Shown: positions 52,674 to 62,584 of the stretch, one piece after another
How the letters are laid out: each line of letters opens with the position of its first letter
How positions within the stretch are numbered: position 1 is the stretch's first letter
DNA from: Pseudobacteriovorax sp.
GTDB lineage: Bacteria; Bdellovibrionota_B; Oligoflexia; Oligoflexales; Oligoflexaceae
DNA length: 64,000 nucleotides
Assembly (NCBI GenBank): GCA_013215145.1
Contig: JABSRP010000015.1
Span: forward strand, 124,001-188,000
Reading direction: 5' to 3'
The notes under the pieces: generated by a model
What the model saw: only the letters and a program-made list of their open reading frames with translations
Databases searched by the model: none
Told to the model about the DNA's origin: nothing
Program-made: the position numbers and the translations under genes

Positions 52674-53540
52674 TTAGGCAGATAGTTGAGATGCTTTCAA
52701 CAGAGATCGAATCGTATCAATCATCTTTTCAGCATCAAATGGCTTCGCTAACCAAGCATTTACGCCTAGTTTTTTTCCAGCAACGATCAAATCAGGACGC
52801 GAATAGGCTGTCATGACAATGACTTTTGAAAAATCAGCCAGTTTCATTTTTCTAATCATTTTTAAAAATTGTATCCCGTTCATACCTGGCATTTTTAAGT
52901 CTGTTATCACGACTTTTACATCTGGGTTAGCGATTAGTTTTTTGAGTGCATCTTCGCCGCGATCTGATGTGATGACGGTATAGTGATGCTCTTCCAACAC
53001 GATTCTATAGAGATCTAAAAGCTCTGATTCATCGTCTACAATGAGTATTTTAGGTGGGATTTCATGTCCATCTCTGTGAGCATGAATGTGATTGACCTCA
53101 TCGGTGATCTTTTGATACTGCGGTCCGGTGTTTTCGTCCATATCTAGAGGAGTTTCTTCAGTTTGGTCATCATCATCCAGAGGAGTTTCGTCGGAAATAT
53201 CTTCTTCGTCTGTGAGCAAGGGGGTTTCCTCATCTATTCCGGGATTTTCTCCTGCCTCAGGTTTTTTGTGTTCATCTTCCATTGAGGTTTCCTTCTGCCG
53301 CTCGGCTGCATCTGTTGATTCATCCTCAGACTCGTCTATAGTCTGCTGCAGCAGGACCACCTTTTTTTGGGCTACCTGGTGCCCTTGCTTTGCTGCTAAT
53401 TGCCAGTAATGCATCGCTTTGTTCCAGTTAACAGGCCGATCTAACCCGACTTCATGTAGGAAGGCTAAATTAACCTGAGCTTCCACGTCACCCGAGTCTG
53501 CTAACTCTTCAATTTTCAGAGGTTTTTCTTCCGATTCCAA
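52674..53540 (-). CDS. Sel1-like repeat and receiver-domain protein
   Basis: 288 residues. One Sel1-like unit (about 10-60: LADSGDVEAQVNLAFLHEVG...WNKAMHYWQLAAKQGHQVAQ) precedes an extremely acidic linker (70-150) containing three E/D-E-T-P-L units 12-16 residues apart. The C-terminal receiver (165-285) has VDDESE, the acceptor Asp in VVITDLKMPGMNG and LAKPFD. It has no DNA-binding output. The linker repeats could be docking or phosphorylation sites for a Ser/Thr kinase, since T-P-L is repeated. It faces the CheY/STAS pair. Confidence 0.82.
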   Translation of the reverse strand: MESEEKPLKIEELADSGDVEAQVNLAFLHEVGLDRPVNWNKAMHYWQLAAKQGHQVAQKKVVLLQQTIDESEDESTDAAERQKETSMEDEHKKPEAGENPGIDEETPLLTDEEDISDETPLDDDDQTEETPLDMDENTGPQYQKITDEVNHIHAHRDGHEIPPKILIVDDESELLDLYRIVLEEHHYTVITSDRGEDALKKLIANPDVKVVITDLKMPGMNGIQFLKMIRKMKLADFSKVIVMTAYSRPDLIVAGKKLGVNAWLAKPFDAEKMIDTIRSLLKASQLSA

Positions 53541-53600
53541 AACTATTAGACTCCTAACAGGACGTAAGTTGAATCGGTCAGACTATGAGGAAACTTGATG

Positions 53601-53632
53601 AAAGTACTAGGAAAATTTTGACCAAGTACTTT
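53601..53632 (-). terminator. Hairpin after addA
   Basis: AAAGTACT (53601-53608) and AGTACTTT (53625-53632) pair around an A+T-rich loop containing AAAATTTT. It begins 16 bp after the addA stop and could end the addBA transcript. Confidence 0.5.
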
Positions 53633-53648
53633 AATACTCAAAGAGACT

Positions 53649-56600
53649 TTAATTGGCTAATGAACTGGAAAGCTTGACCAAGCGATTGATACTGGTAAAT
53701 AGCACGGCCCCCTCCACCCGAGATCCAGGGAAAAGGTTTTCCAGGGCGACCCTGTAGGCGGAGAGTTGATTTCTGTATCCTCGTTCATGAGCGACGTCTT
53801 CTGCGCTGGTGTTAGGAGGAATATAGGTGCTTTTGTAGTCGACAAGCCAGATTTCTTTAGGGCTTTTCCAAAACACGAGATCCATTGTTCCGCGGATGAG
53901 TTGCTTGCCGTCATGATAAACGATATCTTTTTCAACCCAAAGCTTTTCTGAGGATTTTACATCTTGCCAAAATGGACTATTAAGTATAGAGGATATCTGC
54001 TCTTCAGCTAGGCCCAACTGTGGCTGATATTTCGCCGGAGCACTTCCCACAATGGACTCCCAATAATCACTTGGATTATGTGTTTCATCGATGGCTAGTA
54101 ACTCAAGTCGCTTGTGAATATAGATCCCTAATTCTTTAGCAATGGTTCCGTAAGGATTCGGGCCGATGGACAGCTTGTGCTGGCTACGATCATCGTCTTC
54201 CAAGAGCTTCGCGGGGGCTAGCGTTTTGACCTGTTGAAAATGGTTTTGCTGCCTCAGAATAGGGTAGGCAAAAGGCTCGGGTATCCTGGGCTGATGATTG
54301 GGTTCTTTGGTTTCAGGCGGTGTAGCAGTCCCTCGTTCGTGATAGGACAATATCGTCGATGGATCATGGTCTTTTCCTGAGATATGACACAAACTCTGAC
54401 CGATGTGCTCATAGTAACCGGCTTTTTTTCGAGAACCAAGCTTGCGACTCGCCGATAAAATTAAGTGATGCTTAGCTCGTGTTAATGCAACGTAAAGTAG
54501 TCTTAGATTTTCTCTTTCGTCTTGATTTGCTGCCTCCTGGACAAGTTGATCGAAGAAAGGATGATCGATCGGTTGTGATTGTTTTGTGTCGCTGTAATAG
54601 AATCCAGGCTCTGCACCTGATTGTACTTTGATCCAATAGGGATCGGATCGCTCCCAAGCTTCTCCCAGGCCAACCAGTACCACCAGGGGATATTCGAGGC
54701 CTTTCGATTTATGAATCGTCATAAGCGAAATTGCATTTTGACCAGCGGAAGCCACCGGCGTTTCGTCTTCCAGGGCCATGTCTTCTAATTTCATTAAGAT
54801 ACTATGCAGGCTGAAATGTCCTGAATTTTGCAGACTATAAATCATTTCAATAAATGACTGAATGTTAGCCTCGCATATGGGAATTTCATTTTCGGGGAAG
54901 GCAGCGCTATATCTCTGAAAAACCTTAAATTCCTTTATCAGATCGATAATTAGCTTCGGTGCTTGGGCTTTTTGAGATTTACTTAGGTATCTCAAAAGTT
55001 TGTCACAAAAGCCGCTGTTCGTCGTATGAGTCTTTAGAAAAGATGATATGATCGACAATGGTAGTACCTTTTCATCCTGTTTTTTTTGCTCACCCTGTAG
55101 ATATGCGAAAAAATTTGAATTTCTTAGCGGAGATAAAGGTGAGGCAAGCATGGCGCTGAAAGAAAGTAAATCATTTGGTTCGTTCAGAAATTTGAGCAAA
55201 TTGATGAAATCGCGAATCTCTTGCCGATCGAAAAATCCTTGGCTTTCCTCTCTTCTATAGTCCAGACCCTCTGCTCTCAGAGCTGCCGTAAAAGCGTTAA
55301 CGTGAGTCGTTGACCGATACAGTATCGCACAGTCCTCAGGTTTGAGTCGGCGTACCGACTTACCATTAGGAATCATTAAGGGTTGCTCTATCAGAAATTT
55401 CTTTAGCGTCTGAGCGATGAAGTTAGCCTCGTCTTCGATAGCGTCAGTGCCTTCAAACAGAGGACTCAATTGAAGGCTCCCTAAATTTGGGATAAACGGT
55501 TTTTCATCGAGAGTGGCTGTTTCATGTTTAGGAAACCTAGGAATCCTATCTGCGAACACTTCGTTTACCAAGTCTAAAACGATCTGGCTTGTGCGGTAGC
55601 TCTGGTTCAATTGAATGGGAACAACGCCTTTTGCCTCCAAGTAATCTGATGCTTCGTCGAGTATATCTGCATCAGCCTCTCTAAATCCGTAGATAGATTG
55701 CTTGGGGTCTCCCACTATAAAAACCGTAGGGCGTAACGTTGAGTTATAATCAAGCCCTGACCCAGAAAGGATCTCATCGGCAATACTCTTGAAAATACTC
55801 CACTGTAGACGGCTGGTATCTTGGAATTCATCTAGAAGTAAGTGATGGGTTTTTTGCTGAATGAGAAATCTTGCACCGATGGCATCTTCTTTAGCGAACA
55901 GGCTGAAGCAACCCTTAGAAAGGTCTTCAAATTCGACAATATCTTGAGAGGATTTTAGCCTTTGTCTCTCAGTTTCAAATATCGTAAAAGCCTTGCTGAG
56001 CCACTTTGCTATGTTATTTAGTTTAGTAACCTTAGTTTTGTTGAAGTAGCGATTTAGCGTGCTTTCCACCTCTAAGATCTCTGAAGACAATAACTCTCTT
56101 TTTTTTCCTCGAATAATTTGTCCAGAAACTGAGAGACTTTTAGTAAGTAGCTTACTTTGAATTAAAGTTTCGATGCGGCCACTTTCAACGGCTGCCAAGA
56201 AATCAGCCGCACGTTTCGTTTCTCCGGCTATTGTTTTGAGTGGGCTAGTCAGTTGATCCATGACGGTGGCTTCAGTCAGTAGCAGATCATTTTCGCTTAT
56301 ACTATACTCGTGAATGCTAGTACCTAACACCTGCTGACATAGCCAGAAAAAGCTGCTGGATTTTCGCAGCTCCAGTAATCTGTTATAGGCTTCATCAGGA
56401 GTCATACCTTCTGGAATATGCTGGCTATCAAAAATCTTTGCACAGGCAAACTCCCACGCAAGTCCATCTAACTCTGTAGACTTTGAAGCGCTGGGAATGT
56501 CATAATTGGGAGGAAAGGCAAAGGTGGGATCAAATTTAGCTTCCTCTTTAAACTTATTCACCCAATCCAAAAAAATACTATCAATGGTCGTAATCTGTAA

Positions 56601-56933
56601 GCTCTGTGTTCTTGCTAAAATAGTATGCGCAACGTCTTCAGGCGTTAGTGGAGGACACACCTGATCCTTGGGCTCGGTTTTATAGAACTCGCCAATCCCA
56701 TCATTATATTCCTGACGTGCCGACTGATTGGAAAGCAGCTGAGCTGCGTCATGGATGATGCGTTCACGCATCTCAGCGGCGGCTTTCTTGGTAAAGGTAA
56801 TGGCAAGGATCGCATCGGGACTGGCCCCAGCACCGACCAAATTTAAGAATCTTCGACTGAGCTGATAGGTTTTCCCAGAACCTGCTGATGCTTTGACGAT
56901 ACAAGAGATATACGGATTTTGTGGATGATTCAT
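53649..56933 (-). CDS. addA: AddA-type UvrD-like helicase-nuclease
   Basis: 1094 residues. All superfamily 1A helicase motifs are visible: Walker A SAGSGKT at 14-20, LLLDEFQDTSRLQW, FIVGDPKQSIYGFREADADI, LNQSYRTSQ, TIHKSKGLEYPLVVLVGLGE and LRLLYVALTRAKHHLILSAS. The C-terminal nuclease motifs G-T-M-D and W-L-V-D-Y-K-S are those of RecB/AddA. It unwinds and degrades double-strand ends for RecA loading. ATG 56933 overlaps the addB stop by 4 bp, as expected for the two subunits. Confidence 0.92.
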   Translation of the reverse strand: MNHPQNPYISCIVKASAGSGKTYQLSRRFLNLVGAGASPDAILAITFTKKAAAEMRERIIHDAAQLLSNQSARQEYNDGIGEFYKTEPKDQVCPPLTPEDVAHTILARTQSLQITTIDSIFLDWVNKFKEEAKFDPTFAFPPNYDIPSASKSTELDGLAWEFACAKIFDSQHIPEGMTPDEAYNRLLELRKSSSFFWLCQQVLGTSIHEYSISENDLLLTEATVMDQLTSPLKTIAGETKRAADFLAAVESGRIETLIQSKLLTKSLSVSGQIIRGKKRELLSSEILEVESTLNRYFNKTKVTKLNNIAKWLSKAFTIFETERQRLKSSQDIVEFEDLSKGCFSLFAKEDAIGARFLIQQKTHHLLLDEFQDTSRLQWSIFKSIADEILSGSGLDYNSTLRPTVFIVGDPKQSIYGFREADADILDEASDYLEAKGVVPIQLNQSYRTSQIVLDLVNEVFADRIPRFPKHETATLDEKPFIPNLGSLQLSPLFEGTDAIEDEANFIAQTLKKFLIEQPLMIPNGKSVRRLKPEDCAILYRSTTHVNAFTAALRAEGLDYRREESQGFFDRQEIRDFINLLKFLNEPNDLLSFSAMLASPLSPLRNSNFFAYLQGEQKKQDEKVLPLSIISSFLKTHTTNSGFCDKLLRYLSKSQKAQAPKLIIDLIKEFKVFQRYSAAFPENEIPICEANIQSFIEMIYSLQNSGHFSLHSILMKLEDMALEDETPVASAGQNAISLMTIHKSKGLEYPLVVLVGLGEAWERSDPYWIKVQSGAEPGFYYSDTKQSQPIDHPFFDQLVQEAANQDERENLRLLYVALTRAKHHLILSASRKLGSRKKAGYYEHIGQSLCHISGKDHDPSTILSYHERGTATPPETKEPNHQPRIPEPFAYPILRQQNHFQQVKTLAPAKLLEDDDRSQHKLSIGPNPYGTIAKELGIYIHKRLELLAIDETHNPSDYWESIVGSAPAKYQPQLGLAEEQISSILNSPFWQDVKSSEKLWVEKDIVYHDGKQLIRGTMDLVFWKSPKEIWLVDYKSTYIPPNTSAEDVAHERGYRNQLSAYRVALENLFPGSRVEGAVLFTSINRLVKLSSSLAN

Positions 56934-59755
56934 CGAAGGGTCTCCAAGTACTGGTGCAAACGATCCTGAGAGGCTACGTAATCCGATTGGTCAGGGGAAT
57001 CTTTTCGGCAAACCGAAGAAAACTGGCACATTCCACACTGACTGGGATCAGCATAGTACGCCGTCTCCTCGAGCAAACTGGACTCGCGCCATTGCCAAAT
57101 GCGTTTGACGCCGTCCCTGATGCTTTGAATATCTGGACTTTGCTTTCCTGCCAGCCCCTTTTTCATAGCCTCATCTTTAAGCTCTGGACTAATGCCATGA
57201 CATTGCCACTCTCCTAGAAGGATACTCCAAAAACCTGCAATAACTGGGCTTGTCGCATATTGCGATGCCTCTAAGCAAAGCGCATAGAGTCCAATTTGAG
57301 GTTGTGTTCCGCAGGACGTTTCTGTCTTACTGGGTAAACGCTTACGTTTGAAATCAGTAAGCACCAAGCCGCTTTGAAATTTATCAAGGGAGTCAATGGT
57401 TCCTCCAACAAATCGCCGACTCTCATTGATGGTCATGGATACAGATTTTTGGTTATCCAGATCTTTAATGGGAAGTTCTTTTTGCGCTTCCGAAAACCTG
57501 TGCCACTGACCATCGTAAATTTTTATTAGATGGTTGGCTAAAGCTGGCCAAGCGTGGAGCTTCAACTGATAGAACAAAGGTTTGCTATCAATTGAGGTTG
57601 GTCCATGCTTTATCGTAAGAGACTCTAATTCGATAAGTAACCAGTTTTTGTACTGTTGGATGTCGCTAAAGGTGGGGGGAGTTTTTTCAAAAAGCTTTTC
57701 CACGACTTTATGGAGCCAATTACCTTCATCTCTCTTGTCGTTCGGGTCACGAAACTTCCAGACGTCAATCCGTTGTTGACTGATATAAAATTGTAGTGGG
57801 CAGTTGATGAGTTTCGTTAATCGACTGGCGGAAACGTATGTTAAGTCGCCGGGATCTAAAGGGTAATGATCTTTACCAAATTCTTCTGTCTCACCTGGCA
57901 GTTCCTCAAGACTCCATAAGTCTCTTACGCTCAAGTGTTCACTCACGGGATCAAGGCGCTTTTCGGCAGCCAGGCGATCGGCAAACCTCGATCTTACCGT
58001 AGCAACTGAGTCTATATATTGGCAGCGTGATAAGATGATTTGTGGAATGCGATTCTTGATTAGATAAAAGGTCTGGTCTTCCATAGACTCAAGGTATTCC
58101 CAGCCTAAAAAACCCATTTGTTTTTTTAAATGGTTATCCAATAGCTCGTCTTTTGGAATCGCTTTGGGGAAGAATCCTTCATTCGCACCGATAAGAATCA
58201 AAACATCAAATGGATAGTATCTAGATTCGGAAAGACTCAGTACCTGCACGCCTTCCAGAGGCTCGCCAATCTGTCGAAGATCTTGGTTTAGCAGTTGATC
58301 GTTGAGTATTTGACAAAACTCGTCTCTGGAATATAGGTTTCGAGTGAGCTGATCGATAGAAACCATACTATCGTTAAAGTTTTTTAGTATTGTTAGTGTT
58401 GCCTCTCGAAAATTGTCTTCCAAAAAAGACTCAACCTGAAAGGTTTTACAGATATCATTCAAATACTCCACCCAGGAGACAAGAGACAAACGCTCTTCGG
58501 GAAACGCGTTGAGGAAAGCTTGGAACTCCGCTGCCATAGATTCGTCAACCAGTTCCGATGCGAGGTAGTCATAAATATCATAGAACCCTTGAGTTATGAC
58601 CTCGTAGTTCATTTGCCAGCTGTGTTTCAGTTGATTCGCTTCGAGATAGTGACTGGTAATCGGATCTTTTAACCAGTCGAATAAGGGCTCTAATTTGAAA
58701 TTGCTTTGCATCGCCGTCAAGAACTTACTTAACCATTGTCCAAAACTGCTTCGCTGCAACGATCTTGTCATGGCTAAATTATCGTTAGCAAAATTGCTAT
58801 CAGCTAAACTCTCGACAATCTGCCCATAGAGCCCTTCCTGACTAAGAATGATCCCAATATTTGCTGGCGAAACACCCTGCTGAATGTAGGTATCTGCGAT
58901 TTTACGTGCGTTAATAATCTCGTGTAGAGGACTAGAATTGTTGCTGAGAATAATTTGTGAAGCATGCTCCTTCGAGTCTTCATTTTTTTGCCACTCAACC
59001 TCGCAAACTGGCGACAGGAAGTCTACGATGTGAGCTAAAGGAGAGACTTGGGTCTTTGACTCCTGAGGCTTTGTCAGCCAAAAATCGACATTTTCACAGC
59101 GGGACATACCTGCTATTAAAGGATACCAAGATCGAGCGAGGCTAGTCATGCCAACCACACAGCAGCGACTATAACGGTTCAGTAGTTCTTCTATCGCCGG
59201 TTCGCTTGTGGCGGCAATATCTGCAAAGTACTGCTGTTTTACTTTCTTTCCTAATTGAGAAATATGTTTCATAAAGGTGTCTATGACGGCTTTGATCTCG
59301 TTAAGACGTCGTCCCAATGAGTCAATATGCTGATCCGAGTGATAGATATTATCCTTCAGGTAGAGCTCACCATTTTTAAATGCTTGCTCGATGATATGGT
59401 TATCAAACATTTCACCGATGAGAAGCCGAATTTCGCGTTCCTGCCCTGGAGTGACGTAATCAAGGGAGCTATTTTTTATGATTTCTAGAATCATAAGTTC
59501 TATGCTGGATTCCTCTAACAGGTTTGGGGGCTCGGCGCTGAGAGTGAGAAGTAGCGACTCAAGGGTCATAATCTTGGGAGGAATATACGAGCTCAATTCT
59601 TGTCCAAGTGCGGCAACAAAGCGCGTCCCAAGCCTTTGAGTCGGCAGTATCAGTAACTCGTCAGAAAAGTCTTTCTGATCCTTGGTGCAAAAGTAGTTGA
59701 TGAGTTCCTGAACGAAGCAACGGTCACTTGCAAATAGCTTCAGACTTGCCGGCAT
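56930..59755 (-). CDS. addB: AddB-type nuclease subunit
   Basis: 941 residues. The N-terminal region (LILPTQRLGTRFVAAL) lacks a Walker A motif, as in the alphaproteobacterial-type AddB. The C-terminal PD-(D/E)XK nuclease has G-G-T-I-D then L-T-D-F-K-R. The four-cysteine iron-sulfur site is formed by INCPLQFY and CGMCQFSSVC. With AddA it makes a two-nuclease helicase for double-strand break repair. TATGGAG precedes ATG 59755. It is the first gene of the addB-addA operon. Confidence 0.88.
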   Translation of the reverse strand: MPASLKLFASDRCFVQELINYFCTKDQKDFSDELLILPTQRLGTRFVAALGQELSSYIPPKIMTLESLLLTLSAEPPNLLEESSIELMILEIIKNSSLDYVTPGQEREIRLLIGEMFDNHIIEQAFKNGELYLKDNIYHSDQHIDSLGRRLNEIKAVIDTFMKHISQLGKKVKQQYFADIAATSEPAIEELLNRYSRCCVVGMTSLARSWYPLIAGMSRCENVDFWLTKPQESKTQVSPLAHIVDFLSPVCEVEWQKNEDSKEHASQIILSNNSSPLHEIINARKIADTYIQQGVSPANIGIILSQEGLYGQIVESLADSNFANDNLAMTRSLQRSSFGQWLSKFLTAMQSNFKLEPLFDWLKDPITSHYLEANQLKHSWQMNYEVITQGFYDIYDYLASELVDESMAAEFQAFLNAFPEERLSLVSWVEYLNDICKTFQVESFLEDNFREATLTILKNFNDSMVSIDQLTRNLYSRDEFCQILNDQLLNQDLRQIGEPLEGVQVLSLSESRYYPFDVLILIGANEGFFPKAIPKDELLDNHLKKQMGFLGWEYLESMEDQTFYLIKNRIPQIILSRCQYIDSVATVRSRFADRLAAEKRLDPVSEHLSVRDLWSLEELPGETEEFGKDHYPLDPGDLTYVSASRLTKLINCPLQFYISQQRIDVWKFRDPNDKRDEGNWLHKVVEKLFEKTPPTFSDIQQYKNWLLIELESLTIKHGPTSIDSKPLFYQLKLHAWPALANHLIKIYDGQWHRFSEAQKELPIKDLDNQKSVSMTINESRRFVGGTIDSLDKFQSGLVLTDFKRKRLPSKTETSCGTQPQIGLYALCLEASQYATSPVIAGFWSILLGEWQCHGISPELKDEAMKKGLAGKQSPDIQSIRDGVKRIWQWRESSLLEETAYYADPSQCGMCQFSSVCRKDSPDQSDYVASQDRLHQYLETLR

Positions 59756-59866
59756 TTATGATCTCCATAAGACGTTGCAAAATTCCCAAAGGTTTTGGGC
59801 TCCTATTTAAGCACAGCTGAGCTGGGAAGTTAAGCAATCTAGGGTTCCCTTCAAGATCGTTGAAAC

Positions 59867-59896
59867 TTTACCGAAACCTTATTGGTTCCGGGTAAA
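59867..59896 (+). promoter_or_regulatory. Leader stem-loop before the outer membrane protein gene
   Basis: TTTACC (59867-59872) and GGTAAA (59891-59896) form the lower stem, AACC/GGTT the upper stem, with TTATT as loop. It ends 4 nt before AGGAGG. It may affect translation or stability of the mRNA. Confidence 0.35.
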
Positions 59897-59913
59897 TAGA
59901 AGGAGGTTAGGCG

Positions 59914-60507
59914 TTGAAAGCGATCGTGAGGGTGATACTTTTACTACTTTTTTCTAAGAGTGCGTTTGGTCAGGCCAATAGCCTAACGTTAGATCTGGCG
60001 GCGTTTTATTTTCAGACGAAAGAAGAGCGAGCTAACAATAATGGTGATACGACAAAATATGAGCAGAGCTACCTCTTTTATAGCCTCGGTTTATGCTACC
60101 GATTTACGACGTTTTGTCTTGGAGGCAAATATTACAGCGGTGAAATCGGTAGCTTAAACTCAAGTGGTATCGTGGACGGGCAGTTGGAGTATGAGGGTTT
60201 TGGCGTTACGTTTGGTGCCTTCCCTGACAATTGGAGCCTTCAGTTGACTTATTTTTTAAGTGCTGAAAAGCGCATTGGAGATGCCGGATTTGCTGGCGAT
60301 ACGAATATTGAATATCCGGCAAAACAGGCCTACCTCATCGATATAGCTTACGGATTTAAGGCCGGTTCATTTTCCGTTGGACCCATGCTGAGAATCAGTG
60401 AGTTTAGCTACGACAAGAGGACTGTGGCTGGCGTCGAGTCTAGTCTGGCCAATACCGAGAAAGACAGTATGCAGATGCCCATGGTGGCGTTTTGGATGGG
60501 TTTTTAG
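59914..60507 (+). CDS. Putative outer membrane beta-barrel protein
   Basis: 197 residues from TTG 59914, with AGGAGG 7 nt upstream. A signal peptide (KAIVRVILLLLFSKSAFG) precedes alternating-hydrophobic strands such as SLTLDLAAFYFQ, YLFYSLGLCYRF, WSLQLTYFLSAEKR and AYLIDIAYGFKAGSF. It ends in VAFWMGF, the aromatic C-terminal residue typical of BAM substrates. No family was recognised. It overlaps the stop of the M28 peptidase by 4 bp. Confidence 0.7.
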   Translation: MKAIVRVILLLLFSKSAFGQANSLTLDLAAFYFQTKEERANNNGDTTKYEQSYLFYSLGLCYRFTTFCLGGKYYSGEIGSLNSSGIVDGQLEYEGFGVTFGAFPDNWSLQLTYFLSAEKRIGDAGFAGDTNIEYPAKQAYLIDIAYGFKAGSFSVGPMLRISEFSYDKRTVAGVESSLANTEKDSMQMPMVAFWMGF

Positions 60508-62153
60508 GAACCGTTTGTGGTAATGGCAACATCCCGTCGAAGCAATAGTTCATGTTCGGCGTTGTATGCCCAGACGCGGTAGTTCGCCCCTGAGTTTATC
60601 GCAACGGCTTCGGTTCGGTAGAATATCAGTCGCCCACTACTCGTCTCGGTATTTTGTGAGTAATAAAGTCGTTCCGAAGCGCAATCTAAGCTTTCAGCGG
60701 ATTCTATGCGACAAATTTCAACCACCGATACTGTGCCTGGGACACTTGCCGACAAAAACCACTTTCCCGATTCCTGTGACGCTAAGGCCGCCAGGTAAAC
60801 ATCGCCACTGGCCGGCAGTACCTGAGTGAGGTCTGTCGCAGCATAGGCGCTTTCTAAGCTGCGAAGTCCTGCATAGTGTGATAAATAAGTCATGGCAAGT
60901 TTGGCAATATTTGCTGCCAGGGAAGGGTTATTTGCTCGATCGATGGTATCGGAAAAGCTATGAATGGCGCGATTGTAGGCGAGGGGATCCTCAAAGGCAA
61001 AAAGAGTCGGAATGCCGACTTGATAAAAAGAACGGTGATCGGAGGTAGCGCCTTGGGGAAGAAAGCCTTGTCCAAACGTAAATCCCTGATAGTTGGTCAT
61101 AAAATTAATAGCACTGCGATTGGTATCATTGCTAGTATCGTCCCGAACGAGATATATGATGCCGTCGTCTCCATTCTCTCCGTATAAAGCCATGTCTACT
61201 TGCATCATTCCAACGATATCACTGCGATTATTGGCAATATCCTGGCTGCCGATGAGACCAATTTCTTCTGCAGCATAGGCTTGAAGTTCGATATTGCGCT
61301 GAAAACTCAGGTTATTTTGGGCGATGATGCGATAGATTTGAAGCAGCACAGCAAGGCCGCTGGCATCATCGTCGGCTCCCGGGGCCGCGGCATTGACTCC
61401 AGCAAAGTTAATACTATCTAAGTGGGCTCCAATCACTATGGTTTCATCGGTCTTTATCTCGCCAGGTATTTTGACAATGACGCTTTTTTGAGTAACACGT
61501 GGGTGCTCCTGAAGGGATATGGTCGCTCCAGAAAAGTCACCGGTAGCCTCGATAAATAAGTCTTGAAGGAATTCGGAAGCGACCGTGCCCGTAGAATGAT
61601 GCCTTGACTCAAGACTGGATATTAAGGTGACATCCTCCAGTATTTGATCCTGCGACACTTGAGGATATAATGTCTCGATCTCGTTAAGTGTCACGAGGGA
61701 TGAAAATATGGGAGCCTTCAGTGCATCGACCGCAGCCAAGCGAGAGTTGGGATCGAGAACCTGTATCAGACCACAGGCGCTACCAGCTTCATGGACCGTC
61801 TGGGCAAGAAGATTGAGTTCGTCCATGCTCGAGACTTCTACCAAAGCAATGTCAGAGTAAAAGTCATAGCTTTCGGACGTTAAAACCTTTGAGGATTTGA
61901 TCACGCTTAGTGCGAGTTGATGACTTCTCGGGTATTTGACGATGGCGAGCATGGAATCGGCATCAGTATCTGGAATCTCGACTCCAGATAGGCTAAACCA
62001 GCGATCGTGCCAGACGGTTTGCGGATTTATTTGTGCGGAGATAAACTCAGGTTGGGACGGCAGGCAAAAGGATGCCTGAGCCCAAATAATAGAGGTCCAA
62101 ACTAGAAGTCTATTCATCATCGATATCGGTGAACGTGGCTGCCGAATTTTCAT
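60504..62153 (-). CDS. Secreted M28-family zinc aminopeptidase
   Basis: 549 residues. Start ATG 62153 has GGAG 9 nt upstream; ATG 62120 or 62117 would give a shorter signal peptide (MMNRLLVWTSIIWAQASFC). Zinc ligands of peptidase family M28 are visible: GAHLDS, GADDDASG, AAEEIGL, VDMALY and SDHRSFYQ. An unassigned N-terminal domain of about 200 residues precedes the catalytic domain. It is probably secreted to scavenge peptides. It overlaps the upstream small lipoprotein gene by 44 bp. Confidence 0.88.
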   Translation of the reverse strand: MKIRQPRSPISMMNRLLVWTSIIWAQASFCLPSQPEFISAQINPQTVWHDRWFSLSGVEIPDTDADSMLAIVKYPRSHQLALSVIKSSKVLTSESYDFYSDIALVEVSSMDELNLLAQTVHEAGSACGLIQVLDPNSRLAAVDALKAPIFSSLVTLNEIETLYPQVSQDQILEDVTLISSLESRHHSTGTVASEFLQDLFIEATGDFSGATISLQEHPRVTQKSVIVKIPGEIKTDETIVIGAHLDSINFAGVNAAAPGADDDASGLAVLLQIYRIIAQNNLSFQRNIELQAYAAEEIGLIGSQDIANNRSDIVGMMQVDMALYGENGDDGIIYLVRDDTSNDTNRSAINFMTNYQGFTFGQGFLPQGATSDHRSFYQVGIPTLFAFEDPLAYNRAIHSFSDTIDRANNPSLAANIAKLAMTYLSHYAGLRSLESAYAATDLTQVLPASGDVYLAALASQESGKWFLSASVPGTVSVVEICRIESAESLDCASERLYYSQNTETSSGRLIFYRTEAVAINSGANYRVWAYNAEHELLLRRDVAITTNGS

Positions 62154-62307
62154 AATCGCTTTCTCCGGACCATGAGGTTGGGTAATAGCTGCTATTGTCT
62201 GTGGATTCGTTCTTCGAAGATTTTTGGCTACATTGCCAATTTGCCATCATCACCCCAGCGAGAAGAAGAGCTAGTAAGGCTGACATGGGTAGAGACTTTA
62301 GAGGCAT
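62110..62307 (-). CDS. Small lipoprotein-like secreted peptide
   Basis: 65 residues. MPLKSLPMSALLALLLAGVMMANWQC looks like a signal peptide, but the W-Q-C site is not a canonical lipobox. The mature part is rich in Ser, Asn, Asp and Tyr. AAGGAA precedes ATG 62307. It overlaps the M28 peptidase start, so they share a transcript. Function unknown. Confidence 0.55.
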   Translation of the reverse strand: MPLKSLPMSALLALLLAGVMMANWQCSQKSSKNESTDNSSYYPTSWSGESDYENSAATFTDIDDE

Positions 62308-62584
62308 ACTGAGTTCCTTAGAAACCTACGTTTTCTTCTAAAAGGCCATGTTTTCAAGCCACACACGGCCTTATTATCTCACATTCTAAGGCAACGAGTG
62401 TAAAAAAGAGGCAAGGGAGGTAGGTTTATGGTGATCTTAATATTCTAAAATTAATGAAAAAATTGGCAGGTTTGAGGTCTCGGTCTAGTTCTATTTGACG
62501 CAATCTTTACGTTTTGGAAAATTTTCCTGAAGTTCTTTTGTCAATCGTCCGATTGCGATTCTAAATACTGCTTAGGACTTAGCT

